Program-made: the position numbers and the translations under genes
In this document: positions 17,547 to 26,732 of the stretch, piece by piece
How positions within the stretch are numbered: the first letter of the stretch is position 1
Layout: every line of letters starts with the position of its first letter
Assembly (NCBI GenBank): GCA_937899715.1
Contig: CALCNX010000084.1
Coordinates: 248,001-312,000, forward strand
Source: an uncultured bacterium
Lineage (GTDB): Bacteria; Bacteroidota; Ignavibacteria; Kapaibacteriales; UBA4661
Direction: 5' to 3'
DNA length: 64,000 nt
The notes under the pieces: generated by a model
Told to the model about the DNA's origin: nothing
Seen by the model: only the letters and a program-made list of their open reading frames with translations
The model's database searches: none

Positions 17547-19382
17547 TTACCGTTGTAGCCAAAATTCCAGGAGCGCTTTTTCTTGCTCACTTGCGTCCTC
17601 GCGCGCAGTAAGCGCGAAATCCGGCATTTTCTTTGGTGTGAGCGAAAGCGTTACCATTCCCGTGTCCGATGAAATCACGATTTCCGAAGTATTGTTCTCG
17701 CCCTGCTTGGCAAGAAGCACGTCCAATTCATCCGCCGATGTACAACGCGAGGAGTTCACAAAAATAATTTCATCATCTGCACCAAGACCCGCTTCATACG
17801 CTGGCGAATAATCTTCCACCTGCGCTACCACAAGCCGTCCACCTTCAGTTTTAAGCGTTAGCCCTGTAAAGAGCTTCAGAAGCATTGGCATCGTTGGAAT
17901 GTCCTCGCCAATTTTTACAGGCTCGGCGGGCTTTGCTTCTTTCCACTCCAGACCCACTCGTGCAAAGAGCGCGTCGAATGGAAGGTCATCACCTTTGCCG
18001 TTAAGCCATGCTGTGAGATGCTCCCGAATGGCAACGCCCGTCGCGCCTTCCACTGCTTCGATAAATTCTTCCTCTGTAATACCTTGTGCGGGTCGTGCTT
18101 TGTACAACGCCCAAAGCGCACGAAAACCATCATCCAAGCGCTTTTTGCCGCCGGACTCTGCGATAATCCACAAGTCTAAACAGAGGAACATCAAACCGCC
18201 ATGCAGATAGTAGGATACATTGCGGTTAAGCGAATCATCATGCGGGAGATAGAGCTTCACCCATGCTTGGAAACTATTGTCTTTGATAGTAGCTTCGTTG
18301 CGTCCGGGCTGACGAAAAAAGGGCGCTAAATGGTCTTTGGAAAGAATTTTGAGATAATCAGCACGAGTATAGAAGCCGCATCGGTGTGTGAGATGGTCGT
18401 CGTAGTACGACGTTGCGCCCTCCACAAGCCATAACATTCGCGTATAATTTTCGGCGTTGTAGTCAAAAGGTCCCAGCTCAAGTGGGCGAATACGCTTGAC
18501 GTTCCAGACGTGCAAGAATTCATGCACCAAGAGCGACAACAAACGATGAAGTTTTGCAGTGTCATTCCAAGAATCCATCGCATTCACCGATGAACGAGCG
18601 TGTTCCAAGCCACCGCCGCGCATTCCCGGAAAAAGATGGATAATAAAGACATAGCGATCAAACGGCAGACCATCAAAAATGTTTGCTTCAATCTCAATGA
18701 TAGTTCTAATGCGCTCCGCAAGCCATTCAGGGTTAAAGTTCCCTCTGTGCGCAATCGCTACTTCCACAACCGAACCTTGATGCTCAAAACTGCTTACAAA
18801 ATGATTCCCAATTTCGACCGGCGAATCCACGACAATATCATAATTGAGCGCTCCCAGCACAAGCGGCTCATCGGGTACAAACTCTTCCTTTACAGGTGAA
18901 AGCGAGGTGGAAACTTTTTTCCAGTGCGAACGGTCATAGTGAAACCAGAGATGATGAATTTCCTGTTCGCGCCCCTCCACGTACAGGCAGCAAGTAACAA
19001 GGTTCAAGAAAGCATGATTGCGCGTAACGTGCGACGAACGAATGGTACTGTCTTTTTCGTAAGCGTAGTACATATATTCCACACGCAACCTACCTTCTTC
19101 CCCTTGCACTTCGAGTCGGTTTTTTGAGAGCCACTGCCACGAAAGCGCCTTACCGTCTTGATTCGTCAGGCTAAAACTACCAAGCGTTGAGATGTAATCC
19201 CGAATCTTGTAGCTGCCGGGAATCCATACCGGCAACCCCAAGACCAGTGAACCTTTATGGGCAACATCTACTTCCATTACCACACGCACAATGTGACGGT
19301 GAGCATTTTCAAAATGCAAGTGGTAACGAATAGCTGCGCTTGTGCCAAGCAGTTGTTTGTCGGTTTGTTCGATGGAGTACAT
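17547..19382 (-). CDS. M61 family metallopeptidase with PDZ domain
   Basis: 611 residues with the M61 (glycyl aminopeptidase) layout: N-terminal beta domain, thermolysin-like domain with GGLEH (257-261) and the zinc motif HEFLHVWNVKRI (287-298), then a PDZ domain at about 515-590. No signal peptide is visible, so it probably acts in the cytoplasm, unlike some secreted M61 proteins. Substrate unknown; related enzymes release N-terminal Gly or Ala. It sits between pheT and murD in one run, but no functional link is evident. Confidence 0.9.
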   Translation of the reverse strand: MYSIEQTDKQLLGTSAAIRYHLHFENAHRHIVRVVMEVDVAHKGSLVLGLPVWIPGSYKIRDYISTLGSFSLTNQDGKALSWQWLSKNRLEVQGEEGRLRVEYMYYAYEKDSTIRSSHVTRNHAFLNLVTCCLYVEGREQEIHHLWFHYDRSHWKKVSTSLSPVKEEFVPDEPLVLGALNYDIVVDSPVEIGNHFVSSFEHQGSVVEVAIAHRGNFNPEWLAERIRTIIEIEANIFDGLPFDRYVFIIHLFPGMRGGGLEHARSSVNAMDSWNDTAKLHRLLSLLVHEFLHVWNVKRIRPLELGPFDYNAENYTRMLWLVEGATSYYDDHLTHRCGFYTRADYLKILSKDHLAPFFRQPGRNEATIKDNSFQAWVKLYLPHDDSLNRNVSYYLHGGLMFLCLDLWIIAESGGKKRLDDGFRALWALYKARPAQGITEEEFIEAVEGATGVAIREHLTAWLNGKGDDLPFDALFARVGLEWKEAKPAEPVKIGEDIPTMPMLLKLFTGLTLKTEGGRLVVAQVEDYSPAYEAGLGADDEIIFVNSSRCTSADELDVLLAKQGENNTSEIVISSDTGMVTLSLTPKKMPDFALTAREDASEQEKALLEFWLQR

Positions 19383-19436
19383 GGAATATAACGATGGATT
19401 GATTCAGAAAAATGATTATGCGGAGAGAAGGTTAAT

Positions 19437-21881
19437 TTACGCCCTCAAGACCGCGCCAACACCTGATTGTACGCTCTTGACAATCGCACTGATGCTTGCT
19501 TCTATCTCAGCATCTTCAAGTGTCTTTTCGGCAGAATTAAATTCCAATGCAAAAGCGATACTTTTTTTACCTTCGCCAAGTGCAGCTTGTGCGGGCTTTC
19601 CGGCAAAAACATCAAACGTGCGAACTGAGCGCAAATAATTACCACCATTTTTGAGAATAAGGTCGTGAATTTGTGCTGCTTCCACACCCGTTTCGACCAC
19701 AAATGCAAGGTCACGCGCGACCGTCGGAAAGGGTGAAACAGCCGTATATTTTCGCACTTTCACAGCAGCTTCAGCAAGAGCCGAAATGTTCACAACACAC
19801 GCCATAACAGGCATTCCAATATCAAACGCTTTCAGCGCTGCGGGCGCAATTTCACCCGCACAACCAATAGACTTGCCATTCACAAGCAATTCAACGGTAT
19901 TTGCCGAAAAGAGCGGGTACAACGCAAGATTGGATGCGGGTTGCATAGTTGCTTTTTCCAAGCGGCAAACGGCAATAATGCTTTCCAGTACACCTTTGGC
20001 ATCGTAAAAGTCTGCGGGGCGCTCTGGCGCATCCCATGCTTTGGCTGGCAGAATGTTACCCGTCAAGGCAGCAATCAAATGACGCTCCTCGCGCACTCCG
20101 CCTATAAACGTTTGCTCTGTGTGCGAAACGGTGTGGAAGACCGCACCCAACTCGAAAAGCCGCACATTTTTTTGCCCGTAACGGTGATTACGCTCTAGCG
20201 TTTTGAGCATGGGGGGCACAAGCGACGGACGCAAACACGAAAGCTCCTCGCCAAGCGGATTTGCGATACGCACCGGGGCTTCGGTAAACATTCCTGCGGA
20301 CTTCGGGTCAATCATGTTTTGCGTCACAATATCCGTGAATCCATTTGAACGGAAAAAGACGCTGAGTTCTTCCGCGAATGGCAAGGGTGAATATCGCTTT
20401 GGTGTCTGCTCACCGCTCAGATTCACGCGCGAGACGAGAGCAGGCAATATATTGTCATAGCCATGAAGCCGCGCAATTTCCTCAATGCAATCGGTCTCTG
20501 TTTCCACATCTACGCGGTAGCTTGGTATGCGGTAGGTAGCGCCTGCTTCGTCATGCTTGATTACCGCAAAGCCAAGCCGCTCCAAGAGCGAGCGCTGCTC
20601 ATCGCCTGCGATTTCTTTGCCAATGAGCATATTTGCTCGTGCATAGCGCACGGTTGCCTGCTTTTCGGGCTGCTTCGTCGGGTAAACATCCACAACACCG
20701 CTTGCAATCTGCCCTCCTGCTACTTGCTGGATAAGCTGTGCCGCGCGGTCGGCAGCAAAGACAACCGTTTCCATATCCACTCCGCGCTCGAAACGGTATG
20801 CGGCATCGCTTGTAATCCCCAGCTTTTTTGCGGTACGGCGAATGGATGAAGGCTTGAAATACGCTGATTCTATCAGCACATTCACCGTTCCGTCCGTAAT
20901 TTCACTATGCAAACCGCCCATTATGCCGCCCACAGCGCTGCTTTTTTCACTGTCGCACACCATCACCATTGATGCGTCCAGCACTCGCTCTTTACCATCA
21001 AGTGTAGTAAATTTTTCACCTTCCTGTGCTTGCTTAATGACAAGCGTTTTTCCGGCAATAGTATCCAAATCAAAGCCGTGAATAGGCTTGCCACACTCCA
21101 ACATCACAAAATTGGTAACATCCACCACATTATTGATAGAACGCAGGCCGCAAGCAATAATGCGGTCTTTCAGCCACTTCGGGGATTCGCCTATTTTCAC
21201 GCCGCGCACCACACGCCCCGCAAAACGATGGCATCCGTCAGCATCGTCAATACGAACCGTGATGAAATCTTGTACTTTCAAACTTGAATCTTCTTTCACA
21301 TCTGCAACAGGCTTCAGAAGAGGTACGTTGAAGTAGGCGGCAATCTCACGCGCCACTCCCAGATGGCTCACGCAATCAGAACGGTTCGGCGTAATGGAAA
21401 TTTCATAGAGAACGTCGTCTATGCCGAGATAACCCGCAAGGGCGGCACCAACAGGCGCATCAGCAGGCAATTCCCAAATTCCGTCGCTTTCTTCGGACAC
21501 ACCAAGTTCGGCTTTGCTGCAAATCATACCGTTCGATTCCACACCGCGTAGTTTTCGCTTTTCAATCGTAAAACCGCCATTGGGAACGACCGCACCACCA
21601 AGCGCAACGGGGACTTTCTGACTAGCCGCCACATTGGGCGCACCGCAGACAATAGTATTGACAACTCCCTCGCCAACGGCAACGGTGCAAACCGAGAGTT
21701 TATCGGCGTTAGGATGTTTTTCTTTGGTGAGAACTTCGCCGACAACAAAACCGTTCAGTTCTTCGCCGGGGCGCTCAATTTTTTCGACCTCAAGCCCAAG
21801 CATAGTCAAAATACGTTCCAGTTCCTCAGGCGAACAGGAAAAATCAACAAGTTCTTTAAGCCAGTTTTGCGAAATAAGCAT
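19437..21881 (-). CDS. pheT: Phenylalanine--tRNA ligase beta subunit
   Basis: 814 residues from ATG 21881 (MLISQNWLKELVDF), the universal start of this protein; the open frame upstream is not part of it. Domains in order: B1, tRNA-binding EMAP/OB domain (about 40-150, LSVCTVAVGEG, IVCGAPNV), B3/B4 with NRSDCVSHLGVARE, B5, catalytic-like core and C-terminal FDX-ACB anticodon-binding domain (TAVSPFPTVARDLAF). Works with the alpha subunit PheS to charge tRNA-Phe. pheS is not adjacent, so the subunits are encoded apart. First gene of the run to ftsW. Confidence 0.97.
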   Translation of the reverse strand: MLISQNWLKELVDFSCSPEELERILTMLGLEVEKIERPGEELNGFVVGEVLTKEKHPNADKLSVCTVAVGEGVVNTIVCGAPNVAASQKVPVALGGAVVPNGGFTIEKRKLRGVESNGMICSKAELGVSEESDGIWELPADAPVGAALAGYLGIDDVLYEISITPNRSDCVSHLGVAREIAAYFNVPLLKPVADVKEDSSLKVQDFITVRIDDADGCHRFAGRVVRGVKIGESPKWLKDRIIACGLRSINNVVDVTNFVMLECGKPIHGFDLDTIAGKTLVIKQAQEGEKFTTLDGKERVLDASMVMVCDSEKSSAVGGIMGGLHSEITDGTVNVLIESAYFKPSSIRRTAKKLGITSDAAYRFERGVDMETVVFAADRAAQLIQQVAGGQIASGVVDVYPTKQPEKQATVRYARANMLIGKEIAGDEQRSLLERLGFAVIKHDEAGATYRIPSYRVDVETETDCIEEIARLHGYDNILPALVSRVNLSGEQTPKRYSPLPFAEELSVFFRSNGFTDIVTQNMIDPKSAGMFTEAPVRIANPLGEELSCLRPSLVPPMLKTLERNHRYGQKNVRLFELGAVFHTVSHTEQTFIGGVREERHLIAALTGNILPAKAWDAPERPADFYDAKGVLESIIAVCRLEKATMQPASNLALYPLFSANTVELLVNGKSIGCAGEIAPAALKAFDIGMPVMACVVNISALAEAAVKVRKYTAVSPFPTVARDLAFVVETGVEAAQIHDLILKNGGNYLRSVRTFDVFAGKPAQAALGEGKKSIAFALEFNSAEKTLEDAEIEASISAIVKSVQSGVGAVLRA

Positions 21882-22103
21882 ATTTTCTTGGTGTTCAGAT
21901 GAAACAATTACTTTTCCATTTTCACAAAGATACGAAAGCAAATGTTTTCCCACAGGCGTTTTCTCACCATTTTGCTCCACTGTCGCGCAAAAAACGTATC
22001 GGCTTTCTTACGGATTCGATTTGTTTTATCCGATTACTTTTGTATCTTCTATCTTACAATTCACACTATTCACATTTTCTTTTCAAAACGTGGTGAGGTT
22101 TAT

Positions 22104-22574
22104 ATGCGTAAGTTTTTCGCAATTGTTGTTCTAGGGGCAATTCTATCATTTGCTTCTGTACATGAGACAAAAGCACAAGCCTTTAATAAAGGAACTTTTC
22201 TTATTGAAGCAGGACTTGGTCTGAATTCTTTTTCTGGGCTTTATGCTGCCGCTGAGTATGGCGTTACTGATAAATTAGGAATTGGTCGCATCGGCGTAGG
22301 AGCTAGTGTTGGCTTTCCGGGATTTTTCTCTGGCGGCGCTTATTTTGGACCGGAAGCATATTACCATTTTGATTTTGCGGGCTTGCCAAAGCAACTTGAT
22401 TTGGCTGCTGGTCTAGGTCTTTATTTTTGGACAGGATACTATTCCTCTCTATACACATATGTTGGATTTAATGCCGTTGGTCGGTGGTACTTTACAGATA
22501 AAATCGGTGTAGCCCTTCACTTAGGAAACACAGGTGGCGCAGGAGCGGCACTTGGTGTTGTCTTTAAGTTATAA
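22104..22574 (+). CDS. Small outer-membrane-type beta-barrel protein
   Basis: 156 residues from ATG 22104, preceded by GTGAGG. A signal peptide (MRKFFAIVVLGAILSFASV...TKAQ, cut near 25) is followed by a Gly/Tyr/Phe-rich sequence with alternating hydrophobics (GTFLIEAGLGLN, AAEYGVTDKLGIG, YYHFDF, LGLYFWTGY) and a C-terminal hydrophobic strand ending LGVVFKL. This fits a small eight-stranded barrel in the outer membrane. No enzymatic motif. Divergent from pheT and closed by its own terminator at 22594-22626. Confidence 0.7.
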   Translation: MRKFFAIVVLGAILSFASVHETKAQAFNKGTFLIEAGLGLNSFSGLYAAAEYGVTDKLGIGRIGVGASVGFPGFFSGGAYFGPEAYYHFDFAGLPKQLDLAAGLGLYFWTGYYSSLYTYVGFNAVGRWYFTDKIGVALHLGNTGGAGAALGVVFKL

Positions 22575-22593
22575 ACATCTTTATCAGTTCTAC

Positions 22594-22626
22594 GCCGCAT
22601 TTGCCTAGGGTAAATGCGGCTTTTTT
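22594..22626 (+). terminator. Rho-independent terminator
   Basis: GCCGCATTTGCC and GGTAAATGCGGC form a 12-bp stem (one G-U pair) with a 3-nt loop, followed by T6. It lies 20 bp after the small barrel gene. Confidence 0.9.
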
Positions 22627-22699
22627 GTTCTCCTACCACTTTATGTGATAATTTTAGTATTTTTGTGTAATTCTCAATTCTCCCGAAGTAATCCTTGTC

Positions 22700-24028
22700 A
22701 TGCGCATTCTTTTTTGCCTTCTCTGTGTTGTGTTTGCTTGCTCATCAGCGCGTCTTTCCGCACAAAGCGGACTGACACTAGAGCAAATGAACGAAAAACT
22801 CAAACCCTATTTTGCCGACGAACTTATCGGAGACCTCAAAGACCAGCTCCCGCGCGGTGCACAGTATCGTATTTGGGGCTGGGATGTAGGTGATTTCACG
22901 GGCGATGGCGCTCCCGACCTCGCCATGTCCGTCCGCATGAGTACCGACAAAGGGCGTAATGTGCAGGTCTATCTTTTTGCCGATATAGACGGCTACCTGA
23001 CGCGCGTCGGTAAATTCCCCTATACATTCGTCGAAAGCCCGATTGAAGTGGGGGTATTGATTAAAGATAATGGGTGCTTTGTGATTGAAAAAGCACAGGA
23101 CTTTGATTGGACAATTAGCGGTTACAGACTGGACAACGGCTCTTTAATGGTGCTTGATTCCTTTAAGACTGAACGCGTCCGCACGATGACCCACGAGGCA
23201 TATCGCAATTTCCAAAACCTCTCCGGCTACGAAAAATACCGCGACACCCGCACTAACGATGAACTTTTCCAAAGCGATTTCCTCTGTGTGCCGTCGTACC
23301 CACGTGGGAAGTATATCTACAAAGGCTTTGCCTCCGATGCCGTCAGCAATAGCGTCAAGTACATTTCCAAAGGCGCATACTACTGGTCTGGCGCAGACGA
23401 TTTGGCATTCAGCGTCCGCTCTGCTCATAATGAGCAGTATCTCTATTTTCTTGTGAAGGTTACCGATGACCGCATCATAACTGAGGCAAAAGAAGGAGCA
23501 GCACACGACAAAGTGGAGGTCTGGCTGGATATGTCCAACGTTGCAAATCGCTTTGTGAAAAAACGCGGCAAAACCGAGAACTTTCGTACCCGCGCCGAGG
23601 GCAGCATCTTCGCTTTTAGTATCAGCCCCGGAAATTTCTTGGATAAAAAGCCGACCGTACGCCCTAGCGCCGTGGATGTGCTGACCGACGTACAAAAGCA
23701 AGCAATTCAGCAGGTCAAAGCCGCCGCCACACTTTGGGACAAAGGTTATATCGTCAAAGTGCGGATTCCCTTTCAGCTTTTGGGCTTTGTCGGAGCGCCG
23801 ATTGAGGAAGGAAAAATAGTAGAATATGGCTGCACGGTCGTTGTGCGCGACATTGACAACGAGTTCCGCCCTGAAGAAGAAACATTTCTTTCCACCTCGA
23901 AATTCGACAATTCCAATCCTTCCAGTTATGGCTCGCTGATGCTCATGCCGAATGCATTGGTTTATGGCGAGGTGCGCAATATCTATGCCGATGCGATAGC
24001 AGACCGTTTACGAGACTTAGGATTTTAA
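22700..24028 (+). CDS. Secreted protein with FG-GAP-like motif and CBM9/DOMON-like beta-sandwich
   Basis: 442 residues. Signal peptide or lipoprotein signal at the start (Cys14 in VVFACSS is a possible lipidation site; SARLSAQ is a possible signal peptidase I site). An early segment DVGDFTGDGAPDLAMSV is an FG-GAP/dockerin-like calcium loop. The C-terminal half (about 215-440) alternates WSGADDLAFSVRSAHN, LYFLVKVTDDRI, KVEVWLDMSN and YGCTVVVRDID, the pattern of CBM9_1/DOMON sandwich domains that bind carbohydrate or haem. Function unknown; a periplasmic or surface binding protein. Followed by a strong terminator. Confidence 0.65.
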   Translation: MRILFCLLCVVFACSSARLSAQSGLTLEQMNEKLKPYFADELIGDLKDQLPRGAQYRIWGWDVGDFTGDGAPDLAMSVRMSTDKGRNVQVYLFADIDGYLTRVGKFPYTFVESPIEVGVLIKDNGCFVIEKAQDFDWTISGYRLDNGSLMVLDSFKTERVRTMTHEAYRNFQNLSGYEKYRDTRTNDELFQSDFLCVPSYPRGKYIYKGFASDAVSNSVKYISKGAYYWSGADDLAFSVRSAHNEQYLYFLVKVTDDRIITEAKEGAAHDKVEVWLDMSNVANRFVKKRGKTENFRTRAEGSIFAFSISPGNFLDKKPTVRPSAVDVLTDVQKQAIQQVKAAATLWDKGYIVKVRIPFQLLGFVGAPIEEGKIVEYGCTVVVRDIDNEFRPEEETFLSTSKFDNSNPSSYGSLMLMPNALVYGEVRNIYADAIADRLRDLGF

Positions 24029-24051
24029 GAAAAACACCTGCTCTAAAAAAT

Positions 24052-24083
24052 AAAAAAGCCGCCTGTTTAGGTGGCTTTTTTTA
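24052..24083 (+). terminator. Rho-independent terminator
   Basis: AAAAAGCCGCCT and AGGTGGCTTTTT form a 12-bp stem (one G-U pair) with loop GTTT and a T7 tail. It ends the gene at 22700-24028; the A-rich 5' arm may also stop minus-strand transcripts. Confidence 0.9.
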
Positions 24084-24346
24084 TTCTACTTTCGTACGGG
24101 TGGTGCTTCAGGTGAGTAAGGAAGCGGTTCCGAGACTGTGTTTCAAAAGAAGGTGATGCACAGGTGAATCAAGATAAAACTGGCTGCGCTGTTTCTACTT
24201 CAATAATGCCTTCTAAATATATGCCGAACTTTCGCCCAACCTTTTGTCGTTATTTTTCAACAACTTATTGCTTTGCCGCCAGAACAATCAAACAAAGAGA
24301 ACACATATTGTGTACAAAAACCTCTCATTTGTGAGAAAATGCCTCA
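24084..24346. other. Non-coding stretch between convergent genes
   Basis: With the terminator before it, this makes a 318-bp gap between the stops of two convergent genes. The only structure seen is a small hairpin (TCTCA/TGAGA, 24323-24336) with A5 at 24316-24320, which on the minus strand could be a weak terminator for the flippase gene. No gene or repeat found. Confidence 0.5.
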
Positions 24347-25876
24347 TTATGGAGCAATTACTGACGGCATACCTCTCGTTAATGCTATCTCTTCTCTTTT
24401 GAAAAACCCAAGGACGAAAAGTAGGAACGGATAAACAAGTATCCATGCGCATCGTGCAAGCAAACCACCCCAGAGTCCCATTTCGCTTGTTGTAAAGATC
24501 GCTAATGCAAAAATCATCAAACAGATACCAACGGATGTGACAACGCGCTTCCATTCATAACGAAGGGGATAAATGCGCCTCGTCAAGCGATACATAAGCA
24601 CTGCACTGAGCAGATATGCACCCAATGTTGCCCAAGCAGCGCCCCAAATCCCGTAATAGGGAATAAGCAGAAAATTAAGTGCAACATTTGCCAGCGCTGC
24701 CGCGCCTGTAATGGCAGGCAAATACTTAGTACGCTTGCGAATATAGACACTGGCTGCAAAGTTTACATACAAGCCATTAAAATAGTACGCCCCAAGGATA
24801 ATCGGAATGATGGAAAGACCACTCCAATATGCCGGATTGACAAAACGACCGCCCAAAAATGGCATCCTCACAACGTACTCCGTGAGAAGACTGCCCGACA
24901 AAAATACGACGCAGCAAATAATCGTAAAATATGTCAGCACACGTGCAAGCATGGCGTGCGTAGCACGGTGTTGCTTCCGTGAGGGCGATGAAGACGACGC
25001 GGCAAAGCGCGAGGTTTCACGGAGATAAAACGGCTTCCATGCGTACTCGAAGACCGTTACAGCCAGCATCATCGGTATTCCCAAACGATAATTTGCCTGA
25101 TAGACACCAATGGCTGCATTGTCCACAAAGAGCTTGAGAATAGGACGGTCAGCGACTTGCAGCATCATTGCTGAAAAAGCAGCCGGGACGGTCGGCAAGC
25201 CAAAACGCCACAATTCTTGGAATAATCCTTTATCAAAAATGATTTTTCCCGCAAGCAAGTACCGACGGAACTCCGGCAAAAGCACCAATACACCCAAAAA
25301 TGACGAGAGCAAACCCGCCAAAAATATCCCGCGAATCCCCATCCGCATATTCACCACCAAAAGCAAATTCCCACAAACATTCACCACAATCACCGCAAAT
25401 TTCAATACCGCAAAACGCCGTGAGCGCGATTCCATGCGAAGTGCAGCAAACGGCACCAATGCCAGCGCATCAAAAAAAGCAATTAAACCCGCATACACCA
25501 CCATCGTGCCTACGCTTTCCAGACCGAGTACCGAAGCAATATGCACAGGAAAGACGCATACCAAAAGCGTGACCGTCGTGCTGATAATTGCAATCCCCAT
25601 AAGCGCGTGTGCAAAGACGCTGCGATTGTGCTGTTCGGTCTCCGCATTTTTGTCACCCGTCTTAAAAAACTTAAAAAAAGCAGAGTCAAAGCCACAAGAA
25701 TACACCACATTCACAAAAGCAATCAGAGAATAAAGGTACGCCGTTTCGCCCAGTTCAGCTTTGGTAACGTAATTGGTGTAGAGCGGAGTGAGCATAAAGG
25801 TGAGGAATCGCCCCAGAATAGTGCTCACGCCATACACAACAGTATCGGAAGCAAGTGAACGGAGTTTGGCAATCAT
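24347..25876 (-). CDS. Polysaccharide/lipid-linked oligosaccharide flippase (MATE/MVF-like)
   Basis: 509 residues with about 14 TM helices, the size and layout of Wzx/RfbX and related flippases. It starts LRSLASDTVVYGVSTILGRFLTFMLTPLYTNYVT, the typical first helix and Pro/Tyr loop of the polysaccharide biosynthesis protein family. It would move lipid-linked glycans across the inner membrane, and several glycosyltransferase genes lie within the window, though none is adjacent. A cytoplasmic Ser-rich loop (SSSSPSRKQHR) is at about residue 295. Last gene on the minus strand before a convergent gene. Confidence 0.85.
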   Translation of the reverse strand: MIAKLRSLASDTVVYGVSTILGRFLTFMLTPLYTNYVTKAELGETAYLYSLIAFVNVVYSCGFDSAFFKFFKTGDKNAETEQHNRSVFAHALMGIAIISTTVTLLVCVFPVHIASVLGLESVGTMVVYAGLIAFFDALALVPFAALRMESRSRRFAVLKFAVIVVNVCGNLLLVVNMRMGIRGIFLAGLLSSFLGVLVLLPEFRRYLLAGKIIFDKGLFQELWRFGLPTVPAAFSAMMLQVADRPILKLFVDNAAIGVYQANYRLGIPMMLAVTVFEYAWKPFYLRETSRFAASSSSPSRKQHRATHAMLARVLTYFTIICCVVFLSGSLLTEYVVRMPFLGGRFVNPAYWSGLSIIPIILGAYYFNGLYVNFAASVYIRKRTKYLPAITGAAALANVALNFLLIPYYGIWGAAWATLGAYLLSAVLMYRLTRRIYPLRYEWKRVVTSVGICLMIFALAIFTTSEMGLWGGLLARCAWILVYPFLLFVLGFFKREEIALTRGMPSVIAP

Positions 25877-26041
25877 AGCAGAAACAACAACAAATGGTCA
25901 AAAATTGCGCGAGGGCATTTGCCGGACGTAAACCGAATGGCGAACATAAACCGAAAGAGCATGGAAGTCGTTTGTAGGCGGCTTCCACGCTCCTTCTTTT
26001 TCATAGTTGAAAGACAATATCTTTTCATCACCGGCTGTATC

Positions 26042-26662
26042 TCACACCGTACCGTGATAACGATCGCCCGCATCACCCAGCCCCGGCACGATAAAACCGT
26101 GCTCGTTAAGACCTCGGTCAAGCGTTGAGGTCAGAATCTGTATATTCGGGAAGGCGGTCTCAACACGCTTTACGCCTTCCGGCGCGGCAATGACGGACAC
26201 AATAACGATACGCTTTGCACCGCGTTGCTCAAGGCGCTCCAGCGTGGAGCACATACTTCCGCCAGTTGCCAGCATGGGGTCAAGCACAAAAACGAGCGAT
26301 TCCGGCGTGAGCGGCGGGATATTGCAGTAGTATTCGTGAATGGCAAGTGTTTCCTCGTTCCGACTTAGCCCGATGTAGCCGATACGCGCTTCCGGCATGA
26401 GGTCAATAAATGCCTGCACAAGCGATGCGCCGGCTCTCAGAACGGGCAATAAAATAACATCATGCCCTATGGCATAGCCCTCGGTCTCTTCGAGCGGCGT
26501 TTCTACTCGTAATGTACGCATACCAAGAAACTTGGCAGACTCCACCGCAAGCGCCGTACCGATGCGCTGCATAGCAGCACGAAAGCGGTCGGGAGAAGTC
26601 GTTTTGTCGCGCAAAAACGTGATGTCACGCCGAACAAGAGGATTATCAAGGACTGTAAGCAT
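26042..26662 (-). CDS. upp: Uracil phosphoribosyltransferase
   Basis: 206 residues from the ATG at 26662 (MLTVLDNPLVRRD); a TTG two codons earlier is less likely. The PRPP-binding loop is VFVLDPMLATGGSM, and the C-terminal uracil site is HGFIVPGLGDAGDRYHGT. It makes UMP from uracil and PRPP in pyrimidine salvage. Complete length. It lies 70 bp after the TatD-barrel fusion gene on the same strand and 165 bp before the flippase. Confidence 0.96.
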   Translation of the reverse strand: MLTVLDNPLVRRDITFLRDKTTSPDRFRAAMQRIGTALAVESAKFLGMRTLRVETPLEETEGYAIGHDVILLPVLRAGASLVQAFIDLMPEARIGYIGLSRNEETLAIHEYYCNIPPLTPESLVFVLDPMLATGGSMCSTLERLEQRGAKRIVIVSVIAAPEGVKRVETAFPNIQILTSTLDRGLNEHGFIVPGLGDAGDRYHGTV

Positions 26663-26732
26663 AGCCAAGCGAGGATTAGAAGTTGAGAATAAAAAAAATT
26701 ACCGCTTGAATTCAAGCCACGAAAGAGTTAGA

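Noticed and set aside
25110..25733. 207-residue plus-strand frame rich in Lys/Thr/Ser
   Set aside because: Antisense to the flippase membrane helices; no domain or start signal.
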